A stretch of DNA of 64,000 bases from Sphingomonadaceae bacterium (lineage in GTDB: Bacteria; Pseudomonadota; Alphaproteobacteria; Sphingomonadales; Sphingomonadaceae): positions 1 to 64,000 of the forward strand of contig CANGJI010000005.1 of assembly GCA_947454135.1 (NCBI GenBank). Direction: 5' to 3'. This document shows positions 52,102 through 61,022 of this stretch, piece after piece. How positions within the stretch are numbered: the first letter of the stretch is position 1; each line of letters begins with the position of its first letter. A program made the translations under genes and the position numbers. The notes below the pieces were generated by a model, which saw only the letters and a list, made by a program, of their open reading frames with translations, was not told the origin of the DNA and ran no database searches.

Positions 52102-54381
52102 TCAGAAGTTCTGGGTAACCGCAACGCCCCACGAACGGGGCGGACGTGCCGCACCGTAGCTCCAGACGTGCTGGACGTCGTAACCGATCGTCCAGCCATC
52201 TGCGTTGGCGATGTTCTTGCCGAAGACGCTGATCATGGTCTTGTTGATCTTGTAGCTGATCGAGGCGTCGAGCAGATACTGGGCGTCGTTGCGCAGGTTC
52301 GGGTTGTTGAGGAAGGTCAGTTCGTGCTGGCCGATCATGTGCAGTTCGGAATTGACCATGAGCGTGCCGGGGCCGACCTCGTTCTCGTAGGAGGCGCGCA
52401 GATCCCAGGTCCACTTCGGGGCGCGGCGGATCTTGAGGAACGTCGCATCGACCGGGGTGCCGGTGCTGTAGATATCCCCGAAGAAGTCCTTGTACTTGGC
52501 ATCGAGGTAACCAAGGTTGCCGCCGATGGTGAAGTGCGGCGTGATCCGCGCCGTCAGGTCAAGCTCGATACCCTTGAGATCGGCCTTCGAGGCGTTGATC
52601 GTGCGGTTCTCGCGGCCGGTCGAGGTGCCGGGGGCCGGCACGTCGAGATCCTGCTGCATGTCCTTGTACTTCATCAGGTAGAACGCGCCGTTGAGGCGGA
52701 CGCGGTCATTGAGGAACTGGGTCTTGAAGCCCAGTTCGTAGTTGTCGAGCGTCTCGGGATTGTAGGGCGTGATGGCCGCACCGATCGTCGAGGGACGACC
52801 ATTGAAGCCGCCGCCGCGATAGCCGCGCGACCACAGCGCGTAAGTCATCACCTCGGGCGTCCAGTTGTAGCTGAGGCTGACCTTGGGCGTGAACTTCGAC
52901 CAGCTCGCCTTGATCGGCGTCGGCATCACGATGTTGACGCCCGCGACCGGCGGAAGGGCGGCGATGGGATTGGCCTCTTCCAGCGTGCCGTAGATGAAGA
53001 TCGTCTTGTCGTTGACCTGCGTGGTCTTGGCATCGTGGGTGAAGCGCCCGCCGACGGTAAGCTTGAGCTTGTCGGTGAACTTGTAGTCACCTTCGAAGTA
53101 ACCGGCCCACGACTTCGTCGTCTGCGTCACGTCCTGCGCGCTGGTGAGCAGCGGCGGGCCGGCGAAGCCGATGTAGTTCTTGAGGTTGATCGTGTACTTG
53201 GAGAACCACTGGTAACCGCCCAGCACGAAGGTGAGGGGGCCATTGCCGCCCATCACGAGGCGGGCCTCGTTGGTCACCTGCCGCCAGCGCGCCGGACGAT
53301 CGGTGTGGTAGAGCGTGAGCGGGGTGGAATCGAAGTCCTGATTGATCGATTCATTGGTCTTCAGGAAGCCGAGGATGTACTCGAAATCGAGGTTGTCACC
53401 GAGCTCGTACTTGAGCTTGCCGATCGCCATGTCGAGCTGGAAGCGCGCGCTCTTGTCGACGGGGGCATTGCTCACGCTGACATAGCGGCTGCCCGAAATC
53501 GGCACGTCCGGCTTGGGCGAGCAGAAACCGATCAGCGAGCAGAAGATGTCGGTAGGCTTGGTCAGCGCCGAAAGCTGCGGCGGGTCCTGCCGGGTCAGCT
53601 GGTGATCGTAGCTCAGGCTCACTTCCAGCGCCGGGGTGGGGGTCAGCAGCAGCTGGCCGCCGATCGCGCGGAAGTCGGACTTCTGGCCGGGCTGGTTGAA
53701 GGTCTTGTTGTAGATGTAGCCGTCGGACGAATTGTACGCGCCCGTAACCTTGAGCGCGACGTTCGGCGCGAGGCCGAAGCTGACGACGCCCTGGAAATCG
53801 AACGTATCGAAGCTCGAATAGGTGCCGCGCACCTTGCCGGTGAGATCCTGCGTCGGCTTGGACCGCGCGAGGTTGATGACGCCGCCGGTGGCGTTGCGGC
53901 CGAACAGCGTGCCCTGCGGGCCGCGCAGCACTTCGACGCGGTCGACGTCGATGGCCTTCAGCAGGCTGCCCGAGCTCTGGCCGATGTAGACATCGTCGAT
54001 CACCACGCCGACCGCCGGGTCGACCGACTTCTCGACGTCGGCAACGCCGATGCCGCGGATATAGATCGCAGCCACGCCGCCCGGGCCCTGCTGCGTATCG
54101 TCGATCAGCACGTTGGGGGCCGAGTTGGCGAAATCGCGCACGTCCGAATCGAAGCGCTTGGACAGGTCCGAGGCGCTGAGTGCGCTGATCGAGGACGACA
54201 CGTTCTGAAGGTTTTCCGTGCGCTTGCGCGCCGTCACCACGATGGCTTCGAGGCCATCGCTGCTCTCGCTCGCACCGGATGCCTGAGGCTGCGCCTGGGC
54301 GTGAGCCTGGCTTGCGGCCAACCCTGCCATTGAAATTGACGCCGCCAGAAGCACGCGCACTGCCTTAACCGACATGCTCAT
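52102..54381 (-). CDS. TonB-dependent receptor of the catabolic cluster
   Basis: The 759-residue outer-membrane transporter has a signal peptide (LLAASISMAGLAASQAHAQ) and TonB-box-like LEAIVVTARKR near 44-54. The plug carries VLRGPQGTLFGRNATGGVIN, and the barrel ends AVTQNF with terminal Phe. It belongs to the FecA-type group that sphingomonads use for hydrophobic or aromatic substrates. It is transcribed leftwards with the SDR downstream, and is divergent from the SDR-ACAD-BVMO operon over a region with palindromes, so the two operons are probably coregulated. Confidence 0.9.
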   Translation of the reverse strand: MSMSVKAVRVLLAASISMAGLAASQAHAQAQPQASGASESSDGLEAIVVTARKRTENLQNVSSSISALSASDLSKRFDSDVRDFANSAPNVLIDDTQQGPGGVAAIYIRGIGVADVEKSVDPAVGVVIDDVYIGQSSGSLLKAIDVDRVEVLRGPQGTLFGRNATGGVINLARSKPTQDLTGKVRGTYSSFDTFDFQGVVSFGLAPNVALKVTGAYNSSDGYIYNKTFNQPGQKSDFRAIGGQLLLTPTPALEVSLSYDHQLTRQDPPQLSALTKPTDIFCSLIGFCSPKPDVPISGSRYVSVSNAPVDKSARFQLDMAIGKLKYELGDNLDFEYILGFLKTNESINQDFDSTPLTLYHTDRPARWRQVTNEARLVMGGNGPLTFVLGGYQWFSKYTINLKNYIGFAGPPLLTSAQDVTQTTKSWAGYFEGDYKFTDKLKLTVGGRFTHDAKTTQVNDKTIFIYGTLEEANPIAALPPVAGVNIVMPTPIKASWSKFTPKVSLSYNWTPEVMTYALWSRGYRGGGFNGRPSTIGAAITPYNPETLDNYELGFKTQFLNDRVRLNGAFYLMKYKDMQQDLDVPAPGTSTGRENRTINASKADLKGIELDLTARITPHFTIGGNLGYLDAKYKDFFGDIYSTGTPVDATFLKIRRAPKWTWDLRASYENEVGPGTLMVNSELHMIGQHELTFLNNPNLRNDAQYLLDASISYKINKTMISVFGKNIANADGWTIGYDVQHVWSYGAARPPRSWGVAVTQNF

Positions 54382-54515
54382 CCCGTCTCTCCCTTGTTGC
54401 CACGCTCTTTTGGCGTGGCCGCTTTATCCCCGGCGAGATGGACCCGACTGACGGCGCAAGACGTGGAAAATTCCACGACCGGACGCGCGGCGGACATCGT
54501 TGCCGATGCGGGGTC

Positions 54516-54543
54516 TAGCAAACTTGCTATACCCAAACAAGTT
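54516..54543. promoter_or_regulatory. Overlapping palindromes between the two catabolic operons
   Basis: TAGCAA-N2-TTGCTA (54516-54529) is a near-perfect dyad. Overlapping it, AACTTG (54521-54526) and CAAGTT (54538-54543) form a second inverted repeat with 11-nt spacing. The position, in the 337-bp gap between divergent TBDR and SDR genes, is right for a TetR-type operator controlling both; the TetR at 48022 is the natural candidate. Confidence 0.5.
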
Positions 54544-54718
54544 ATATTGAGAGGCCGGTTTCCGCCGCAGGGCGCAATGATTGCCGATAATCCAAGCATT
54601 ATGGGGAAAACCGCCAGCCAGATCTGCTGGTCCGTCGCTTTGGTCGGCGCAGATTTTGCTTGTCTGGAACTAGTAAGTGTGGTCCACATCCGTCCATAAG
54701 AACGGCAGGAGAGGTCTC

Positions 54719-55474
54719 ATGGGCGGCAGGCTCGAGGGCAAAGTAGCGCTCATTTCCGGCGGTGCGAGCGGGCTGGGTGAGGCGCAGGCCATGCTCTATG
54801 CGCGCGAAGGCGCCAAGGTGATGATCGGCGATCTGCAGGAAGAGCTGGGCGCTTCGGTCGTCGCACGGATCCGCGATGCCGGGGGCGAGGCTGCTTTCAC
54901 CCGGCTCGACGTGACCGACCTTGCCAGCTGGCAGGCAGCAGTGGCCCTGACGGTCGCAACGTTCGGCAAGCTCACAACGCTCGTCAACAATGCCGGCATC
55001 TTCCACCCCGGCGGGATCCAGAGCGAATCGCCGGCCGGATGGGACCGCATGGTTGCGGTCAACCAGACCGGCGTGTTCTACGGCATGAAGGCGGGTGCGC
55101 CCGAACTGATCAAGGCGGGCAAGGGCGCGGCGATCGTCAACATCTCCTCGCTCTACGGCCTTATCGGCAGCCCCGATGCGATCAGCTACCATGCCTCTAA
55201 GGCGGCGGTCCGCGTCATGGGCAAGGGCGCTGCGCTCGAGTTCGTGAAGCAGGGCGTGCGCGTGAACACGATTTTCCCCGGCCAGATCCGCACACCGATC
55301 CTGGGCGACATCACGCCCGAGCAGGATGCGGCGATCAAGGCCTCGATTCCGATGGGCGAAGTGGGCGATCCGATGGACATTGCCCACGCCTCGTTGTTCC
55401 TTGCCTCGGATGAGGCGCGCTACATCACGGGTGCCGAATTGTGGGTCGACGGGGGTTGGTATGCTGGTTGCTGA
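54719..55474 (+). CDS. Short-chain dehydrogenase/reductase
   Basis: The 251-residue SDR has GGASGLGEA for cofactor binding, NNAGIF, Ser in NISSLYG and catalytic YHASKAA. The Gly-rich segment and the Asp in GDLQEE at the end of the second strand suggest NAD(H). The ATG at 54719 has CAGGAGAG upstream; the longer frame start is not supported. It begins the rightward operon to the Baeyer-Villiger monooxygenase. It probably oxidises a secondary alcohol to the ketone that the BVMO uses; this is inferred from order. Confidence 0.9.
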   Translation: MGGRLEGKVALISGGASGLGEAQAMLYAREGAKVMIGDLQEELGASVVARIRDAGGEAAFTRLDVTDLASWQAAVALTVATFGKLTTLVNNAGIFHPGGIQSESPAGWDRMVAVNQTGVFYGMKAGAPELIKAGKGAAIVNISSLYGLIGSPDAISYHASKAAVRVMGKGAALEFVKQGVRVNTIFPGQIRTPILGDITPEQDAAIKASIPMGEVGDPMDIAHASLFLASDEARYITGAELWVDGGWYAGC

Positions 55475-55492
55475 AAAGGTGGCACTGAACTG

Positions 55493-56797
55493 ATGGCGTG
55501 GGATTTTTCGACCGAACCGGAGTTTGCCGAGAAGCTCGAGTGGATGCGCGATTTCGTGAAGCGCGAGATCGAGCCGATGGACCTTGTCTTCCGTGGGCCG
55601 GGCGATCCGTTCGATCCGCGCTCGAAGGCGCGGCGGATCATGAAGCCGTTGCAGCAGGTGGTGAAGGACAAGGGCCTGTGGGCCTGCCACCTCGGGCCGG
55701 AGCTTGGCGGGCAGGGCTATGGCCAGCTGCACCTTGGCCTGATGAACGAGATTCTGGGCCGCAGCCGCTTTGCGCCGACCGTGTTCGGCACGCAGGCGCC
55801 CGATACCGGCAACGCCGAAATCCTCGCCCGCTTCGGCACCGAGGAGCAGAAGGCGCGCTATCTCCAGCCCTTGCTCGATGGCGACATCGTCTCGTGCTTC
55901 TCGATGACCGAGCCGCAGGCCGGCGCCGATCCGGGCGAGTTCCAGTGCCGCGCCTATGAAGACGGCGACGACTGGGTGATCGAGGGCGAAAAGTGGTTCG
56001 CCAGCCACGCCGACATGGCCGAGTTCCTGATCGTCATGTGCATCACCAATCCGGACGTGGCTGTCCATGCCGGATCGTCCACGATCATCGTGCCGCGCGA
56101 TGCGCCGGGGCTCGAGATCGTGCGCAACACCGCTGTCGGCCCCAAGGACGAGATCGGCAGCGGGGTCCACGGCTACTTGCGCTTCAACAAGTGCCGGGTG
56201 CCGCTCAAGAACACGCTGGGCGCGGTGGGCGGCGGCTTCAATGTCGCGCAGTCGCGCCTCGGCGGCGGACGCATCCACCATGCCATGCGCACGGTCGGCA
56301 TGCTCAACAAGGCGCTCGACATGATGTGCGAGCGCGCCGTCAGCCGCGTCACCAAGGGCGAGCGCCTTGCCGACAAGCAGATGGTGCAGGAGCGCATCGC
56401 CGACAGCTACACCCAGATCACCCAGTTCCGCCTGCACGTGCTGTATGCCGCGTGGCTGCTCGATCAGGACAAGGGCTATACCCACCGCGTGCGGCGCGAG
56501 ATTTCCGCGATCAAGGCGGCGATGCCCGGCGTGCTGCGCGATGTGGTCTACCGCGCGCTGCATATCCACGGCTCGCTCGGCATGTCGAACGAAACGCCGC
56601 TGATGGACATGTGGCAGTACGTGCCGGAGATGGGCATCGTCGATGGGCCGACCGAGGTGCACAAGGTCTCGGTCGCCAAGGACATCCTGCGCCGCGTCGA
56701 TCCGGCGCCGGGCCAGTGGCCCACCTATTTCGTCCCCGAAACGCGCGCCGCCGCGCTGGCGAAGTTCGCGCCCTATCTCGATGAGGAAGCTGGCTGA
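55493..56797 (+). CDS. Acyl-CoA dehydrogenase
   Basis: The 434-residue flavoenzyme introduces the alpha,beta double bond in acyl-CoA. The FAD-contact signature CFSMTEPQAGADPGEFQ, EKWFASHADMAEFLIV, the RLGGGRIHHAMRTVGM region and the C-terminal HGSLGMSNETPLMDMWQYV are as in the long ACAD11-like/caiA group. The long form lacks a signal peptide. It starts 18 bp after the SDR stop and its stop overlaps the next start (TGATG). ACAD11-type enzymes often pair with APH-like kinases, and one is present in the opposite operon. Confidence 0.93.
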   Translation: MAWDFSTEPEFAEKLEWMRDFVKREIEPMDLVFRGPGDPFDPRSKARRIMKPLQQVVKDKGLWACHLGPELGGQGYGQLHLGLMNEILGRSRFAPTVFGTQAPDTGNAEILARFGTEEQKARYLQPLLDGDIVSCFSMTEPQAGADPGEFQCRAYEDGDDWVIEGEKWFASHADMAEFLIVMCITNPDVAVHAGSSTIIVPRDAPGLEIVRNTAVGPKDEIGSGVHGYLRFNKCRVPLKNTLGAVGGGFNVAQSRLGGGRIHHAMRTVGMLNKALDMMCERAVSRVTKGERLADKQMVQERIADSYTQITQFRLHVLYAAWLLDQDKGYTHRVRREISAIKAAMPGVLRDVVYRALHIHGSLGMSNETPLMDMWQYVPEMGIVDGPTEVHKVSVAKDILRRVDPAPGQWPTYFVPETRAAALAKFAPYLDEEAG

Positions 56798-57258
56798 TGG
56801 CTGATACGCTGGAACAGCGGGTCGCGTTTCTGGAAGCGCGGCTGGCGCTGCAAGACCTCACGTCCGATTACTGCCTGGGCTTCGACAAGCGCGACATGGG
56901 GCGGTTTCTCGCGATCTGGTGGCCCGATGCAGTCTGGGAAATCGGCCCGCCGTTCGGTGATTTCGTCGGGCATGAAGGCGTTGTCCATGCGGTCGAGGAT
57001 ATCCTCTGGCCGGCGTGGAAGGAATCGACCCACTACACCACCAACCTGCGCCTGACCTCTGTCGGCGAGGATGCGATCGAGGGCATCTGCGACGTCTACT
57101 GCATCGGCAACTCGATCGACGGGCAGGCGCAGACCGTGGCGGCGACGTATACCGACCGCTTCGAACGGCGCGACGGCGTCTGGAAAATCGCCCGCCGCAA
57201 GGTGACGATGCAGCATTTCAGCCCGCTGACGGGCATCACTTTGGCCGCACCGCAATAG
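56797..57258 (+). CDS. SnoaL/NTF2-like protein
   Basis: This 153-residue protein has the cone-shaped alpha+beta NTF2-like fold pattern: helical N-terminus (RVAFLEARLALQDLTSDYCL), then alternating strands, ending in VWKIARRKVTMQHFS. Members include polyketide cyclases, ketosteroid isomerases and small hydratases or dehydratases, so an isomerase or accessory role in the ring-catabolic pathway is plausible. The cavity residues cannot be judged safely. It is translationally coupled to the acyl-CoA dehydrogenase (1-bp overlap TGATG). Confidence 0.8.
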   Translation: MADTLEQRVAFLEARLALQDLTSDYCLGFDKRDMGRFLAIWWPDAVWEIGPPFGDFVGHEGVVHAVEDILWPAWKESTHYTTNLRLTSVGEDAIEGICDVYCIGNSIDGQAQTVAATYTDRFERRDGVWKIARRKVTMQHFSPLTGITLAAPQ

Positions 57259-57283
57259 CGGGCGGCGGATCAGGGAGAGGATA

Positions 57284-58087
57284 ATGGCGCGGTTCGATTG
57301 CGGCGATGGCCGCTCGGTCTACTACGAGCACCACCGCGGAGACGGGGTGCCGGTCGTGCTCATCCATGGCTGGGCGATGTCGGGCCGGCTCTGGGCGGGC
57401 ACTGTCGAAGTGCTGAAGGAAGCCGGGCACGCGGTGATCGTGGTCGATCACCGGGGCTGCGGGCAGTCCGACCGGGATTTCGACGACGTTTCGATTGCCG
57501 CGATTGCGGGCGACGTCGCCGGCATCGTGCGCAAGTGCACCGACAAGCCTGCCGTGCTCAATGGCTGGTCATTGGGCGGCGCGGTGGCGGTGGAAGCCGC
57601 GGGCCTGCTGGGTTCTGCCTGCGCGGGCGTCGTGCTGACCTGCGGCGCCGCGCCGCGGTTCATCAAGGCCGACGACTTCCCCCATGGCGGCGAGCCGGGT
57701 TCGCTCGAAGCGACCAAGGCCGCGCTCGGCGGCGACCGCGCGGCCTTCTTCCGCGGGCTGGCGAGCGGCGTCTGCGCGCTTCCGGTGAGCGATGCCATGA
57801 TCGACTGGATGTGGGCCGCTTTCATCGACAGCGGGCCGGGTGTGATCGAATCGCTGATGGACCTCGGCCGCGTCGACCAGCGCGATGCGCTGAAGGCGCT
57901 GCCGGTGCCGCTCCTTTCGATCGTCGGCGGCGCCGATGCGATCCTCGATCCCGGCGTGGGCAAGGCGGCGGCGGAGATGGCTCCGCGCGGCACGCTCGCG
58001 CTGATCGAAGGCTGCGGGCACGCGCCCTTCATCGAAGCGGCGGAGGCGTACAACGCCGCGCTGCATGATTTTCTGGCCAAGCTCTGA
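57284..58087 (+). CDS. Alpha/beta hydrolase, candidate lactone/ester hydrolase
   Basis: The 267-residue protein has HGWAMSG forming the oxyanion region, nucleophile Ser96 in GWSLGGA, acid Asp218 in GGADAILDPG and His246 in GCGHAPF, a complete catalytic triad. No signal peptide is visible. Esters or lactones made by the BVMO two genes downstream would be natural substrates, since BVMO-hydrolase pairs are common in cycloalkanone and terpene catabolism; this is inferred from context. A ribosome-binding site AGGGAGAGG precedes the ATG. Confidence 0.88.
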   Translation: MARFDCGDGRSVYYEHHRGDGVPVVLIHGWAMSGRLWAGTVEVLKEAGHAVIVVDHRGCGQSDRDFDDVSIAAIAGDVAGIVRKCTDKPAVLNGWSLGGAVAVEAAGLLGSACAGVVLTCGAAPRFIKADDFPHGGEPGSLEATKAALGGDRAAFFRGLASGVCALPVSDAMIDWMWAAFIDSGPGVIESLMDLGRVDQRDALKALPVPLLSIVGGADAILDPGVGKAAAEMAPRGTLALIEGCGHAPFIEAAEAYNAALHDFLAKL

Positions 58088-58107
58088 GCAGAGGCGGGAT
58101 ACCCAAC

Positions 58108-59220
58108 ATGACGTCACTCGATCCGTTCTTCACTCCGTTCGACTGCAAGTCGCTGCACCTGTCGAACCGCTTCCTGATGGCTCCGATGTCGCGCTATTTC
58201 GCGCCGGGCGGCATCCTCACGCAGGAATCGGCAGACTACTACCGCCGCCGCATCGAAGGCGGGGTTGCCGCTGTCATCACCGAAGGCGTTGCGGTCGACC
58301 GGCCTGGTTCGGTTGCGGCCGATACGGTGCCCGCGTTCCACGGTGAGGAAGGCCTTGCCGCCTGGGCGCGTGCGACTGCCGATGTCCACCGCGCGGGCGG
58401 GGCGATGATCCCGCAGCTCTGGCACGTGGGCGGCTGCGAGGACTTCAACTTCCCGGATTCGCCGCATCCGCCGCTCGAAAGCCCCTCGGGCCTTGTCGGG
58501 CCGGATATTCCGGGCGGGCGGGTGATGACCAACGCCGATATCGATGAAGTGATCGCCTCCTTCGCGCGCGGTGCGGTCGAAGCGCAGAAAATGGGCTGCG
58601 ATGCGGTCGAACTGCACGGCGCGCATGGCTACCTGTTCGACCAGTTCTTCTGGACCGCCACCAACAAGCGCGATGACCGCTATGGCGGCGATGACATTGC
58701 CCAGCGCGGCCGGTTCGCCGCCGATTGCGTCGCCGCCGTGCGCAAGGCGGTAGGGCCGGACTTCACCATCATCTTCCGCATCTCGCAGTGGAAGACCTAC
58801 CAGTACGACGCCAAGATCGCGAACAATCCGGCCGAGCTGGAGCGCTGGGTCAGCCCGCTTTCCGACGCCGGGGTCGATATCTTCCACTGTTCCGAGCGGC
58901 GCTTCTGGGAAGCCGCCTTCCCTGAGGAAGACGATCGCAACCTTGCCGGCTGGACCAAGCACATCACCGCCAAGCCCACGATCACCGTCGGCTCGGTAGG
59001 CCTGGACCGCGATCTGATGGAAGACTTCGTCGCGGGCGAATCCGTGCCCACGCTCAAGTCGATGAGTGAACTCGTGCGGCGCTTCGAGCGCGGCGACTTC
59101 GATCTCGTCGCTGTCGGGCGCGCGTTGCTGGCCGATCCGAACTGGCTGCAGAAGGTGCGCGCCGGCGCGGTCGATCAGCTGAAGCCTTATTCGAAGGCCT
59201 GCATGGAAACGCTCTACTGA
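58108..59220 (+). CDS. Old Yellow Enzyme family NADH:flavin oxidoreductase
   Basis: The 370-residue FMN enzyme has an N-terminal NRFLMAPMSRYFAPGGILTQ, the substrate-binding pair His170/His173 in ELHGAHGYLFDQFFW and the family stretch NKRDDRYGGDDIAQRGRFA. The C-terminal FMN phosphate region includes VAVGRALLADPNW. OYE enzymes reduce activated C=C bonds of enones (for example carvone-type or steroid enones). Before a BVMO this would saturate an enone to the ketone substrate. It is followed by a short hairpin. Confidence 0.92.
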   Translation: MTSLDPFFTPFDCKSLHLSNRFLMAPMSRYFAPGGILTQESADYYRRRIEGGVAAVITEGVAVDRPGSVAADTVPAFHGEEGLAAWARATADVHRAGGAMIPQLWHVGGCEDFNFPDSPHPPLESPSGLVGPDIPGGRVMTNADIDEVIASFARGAVEAQKMGCDAVELHGAHGYLFDQFFWTATNKRDDRYGGDDIAQRGRFAADCVAAVRKAVGPDFTIIFRISQWKTYQYDAKIANNPAELERWVSPLSDAGVDIFHCSERRFWEAAFPEEDDRNLAGWTKHITAKPTITVGSVGLDRDLMEDFVAGESVPTLKSMSELVRRFERGDFDLVAVGRALLADPNWLQKVRAGAVDQLKPYSKACMETLY

Positions 59221-59221
59221 T

Positions 59222-59242
59222 CTTGCAGAAACGCTCTGCAAG
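59222..59242 (+). repeat. Hairpin between OYE and BVMO genes
   Basis: CTTGCAGA (59222-59229) and TCTGCAAG (59235-59242) form a perfect 8-bp stem with a 5-nt loop, followed by GCCCTGATTTT. It starts 2 bases after the OYE stop, in a 79-bp gap. It could be a partial terminator or mRNA-processing/stability element; the BVMO is likely still in the same operon. Confidence 0.5.
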
Positions 59243-59299
59243 GCCCTGATTTTGAACCTGACGCGGCTGCAGAAGATGGCCGCAAGGAGAGGATGACCG

Positions 59300-60964
59300 A
59301 TGACCACCACCACCATTGCCCCCGAGGCTGGGGCGGCTTCCGCAACGACCGGTGCTGGCAAGCCTGACTTCGACGCCATCGCGATCGGTGCGGGCTTTGC
59401 CGGCATCGCGCTCATCCACTACCTGCGCGAGGCGGGTCTTTCGATCCGCGTGTTTGACCGCGCTTCCGATGTTGGCGGGACCTGGGCATGGAACCGCTAT
59501 CCGGGCGCCGCGACGGACAGCGAGAGCTATTACTACTGCCTGACCTTCTCGAAGGAGATCCTGCAGGAGTGGAAGTGGACACAGCGCTATCCCGGCCGTG
59601 CCGAGACGCAGGCCTACATGCGCTTCGTCGTCGACAAGTGCGACATGATGCCGCACATCCAGCTGAACACGGAAGTGACCGAAGCGCGCTATCTGGCGGA
59701 CAAGGGCTGGTGGCAGGTCACGATCGGGACCGGCGAGAGCTTCACCTGCAAATACTTCATCAGCGGCATGGGCATGATCTCCCAGCCGGAAATCCCTGCG
59801 ATCAAGGGGCTGGACAGCTTCAAGGGTCCGATTTTCCACTCTTCGCGCTGGCCCGAAGGCCTCGACTATGCCGGCAAGCGCGTCGGTGTGATCGGCGCTG
59901 GTGCGACATCGGTGCAGATGGTGCCCGAACTCGCCAAGACGGCGGCGGACGTCACCGTTTTCCAGCGCACGCCCAACTACATCCTCCCCGCGATGCAGCG
60001 CCCGATGACGCCCGAGTGGGAAAAGGAGATCAAGGACAACTACGACGCAATCATCGCCAAGTGCCGCAACCACGTGTTCGGCATGGCGTTCGACAGCCCG
60101 GTCGGTCGCAACGTGCTCGATACGCCGCCCGAGGAGCGCCAGCGCATCTTCGAGGAGAACTGGACCGGCAGCTTCCGCTGGGTGTTCGAAACCTTCGACG
60201 ACCTGCTGGCCAGCCCCGAGGCCAACAAGCTGGCGGGCGATTTCATCACGAGCAAGATGAAGGCGCGGGTCAACGATCCCGCACTCGCCGAACTGCTGTG
60301 CCCGACCTATGACGACTACCCGCTCTTCGCCAAGCGGCCGCCGCTCGATCACGGCTATCTGGAAGCGTTCAACCGCGACAATGTCCACCTCGTCGACATC
60401 AAGAAGGCCGAGCCGATTGTCGAGGTGACCGAGACCGGCGTCCGCACGACCAAGCGCGACTTCGAATTCGACATCATCGTGCTGGCGACCGGGTTCAAGG
60501 CCTATACCGGCGCGCTCGAAGCGTTCCCGATCATCGGCGCGACGGGCCTGACCCTGAACGAGAAGTGGCAGACCGTCTCGGGCAGTATCATGGGTGTCGC
60601 CGTTGCGGACTTCCCCAACATGTTCGTCGTGACCGGGCCGCAGGCGCCGTTCGCCAACCTGCCGACCTCGATCGAGCAGAACGCGATCTGGATCACCGCC
60701 TGCATCCGCAAGATGGAGCACGAAGGCTACGCGACGTTCTGGCCGAAGGCCGAGGCGGAAGCAGCCTGGACAAAGCAGACCGCCGATATCCATGCGCAGA
60801 CGCTCATGGCGCAGGGCGACAAGGTCAATTCGTGGATGATGGGCGCCAACCGCGCGGACAAGGGCGCGCGCGTGCTGATCTATTTCGGCGGTGCGAACTT
60901 CTACTACGACGCGCTCGACCAGTCGGCAGCGTCTGGTTTCCCCGAACTCGAATTCCGCAAGTAA
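59300..60964 (+). CDS. Type I Baeyer-Villiger monooxygenase
   Basis: This 554-residue FAD/NADPH monooxygenase inserts oxygen next to a carbonyl, turning ketones to esters or lactones. FAD dinucleotide motif AIGAGFAGI (28-36), the BVMO fingerprint F-x-G-x3-H-x3-W-P (Phe174, Gly176, His180, Trp184, Pro185), the NADPH-binding VGVIGAGATSVQ (195-206) and the ATG motif IIVLATGF are all intact. Its length and FENWTGSF-like segment place it with cyclohexanone/steroid-type BVMOs. AGGAGAGGAT precedes the ATG. It is the last gene before a strong bidirectional terminator. Confidence 0.95.
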   Translation: MTTTTIAPEAGAASATTGAGKPDFDAIAIGAGFAGIALIHYLREAGLSIRVFDRASDVGGTWAWNRYPGAATDSESYYYCLTFSKEILQEWKWTQRYPGRAETQAYMRFVVDKCDMMPHIQLNTEVTEARYLADKGWWQVTIGTGESFTCKYFISGMGMISQPEIPAIKGLDSFKGPIFHSSRWPEGLDYAGKRVGVIGAGATSVQMVPELAKTAADVTVFQRTPNYILPAMQRPMTPEWEKEIKDNYDAIIAKCRNHVFGMAFDSPVGRNVLDTPPEERQRIFEENWTGSFRWVFETFDDLLASPEANKLAGDFITSKMKARVNDPALAELLCPTYDDYPLFAKRPPLDHGYLEAFNRDNVHLVDIKKAEPIVEVTETGVRTTKRDFEFDIIVLATGFKAYTGALEAFPIIGATGLTLNEKWQTVSGSIMGVAVADFPNMFVVTGPQAPFANLPTSIEQNAIWITACIRKMEHEGYATFWPKAEAEAAWTKQTADIHAQTLMAQGDKVNSWMMGANRADKGARVLIYFGGANFYYDALDQSAASGFPELEFRK

Positions 60965-60973
60965 TCACCGCAA

Positions 60974-61008
60974 GGCGCGGCGGCCCACCGCATGTGGGCC
61001 GCCGCGCC
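60974..61008. terminator. Bidirectional terminator hairpin
   Basis: A perfect 15-bp stem (GGCGCGGCGGCCCAC at 60974-60988, GTGGGCCGCCGCGCC at 60994-61008) with a CGCAT loop lies in the convergent gap between the BVMO and anti-sigma genes. Being palindromic it can terminate or insulate transcription from both sides. There is no T-run. Confidence 0.75.
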
Positions 61009-61022
61009 GAGGCCGCGTTGCG

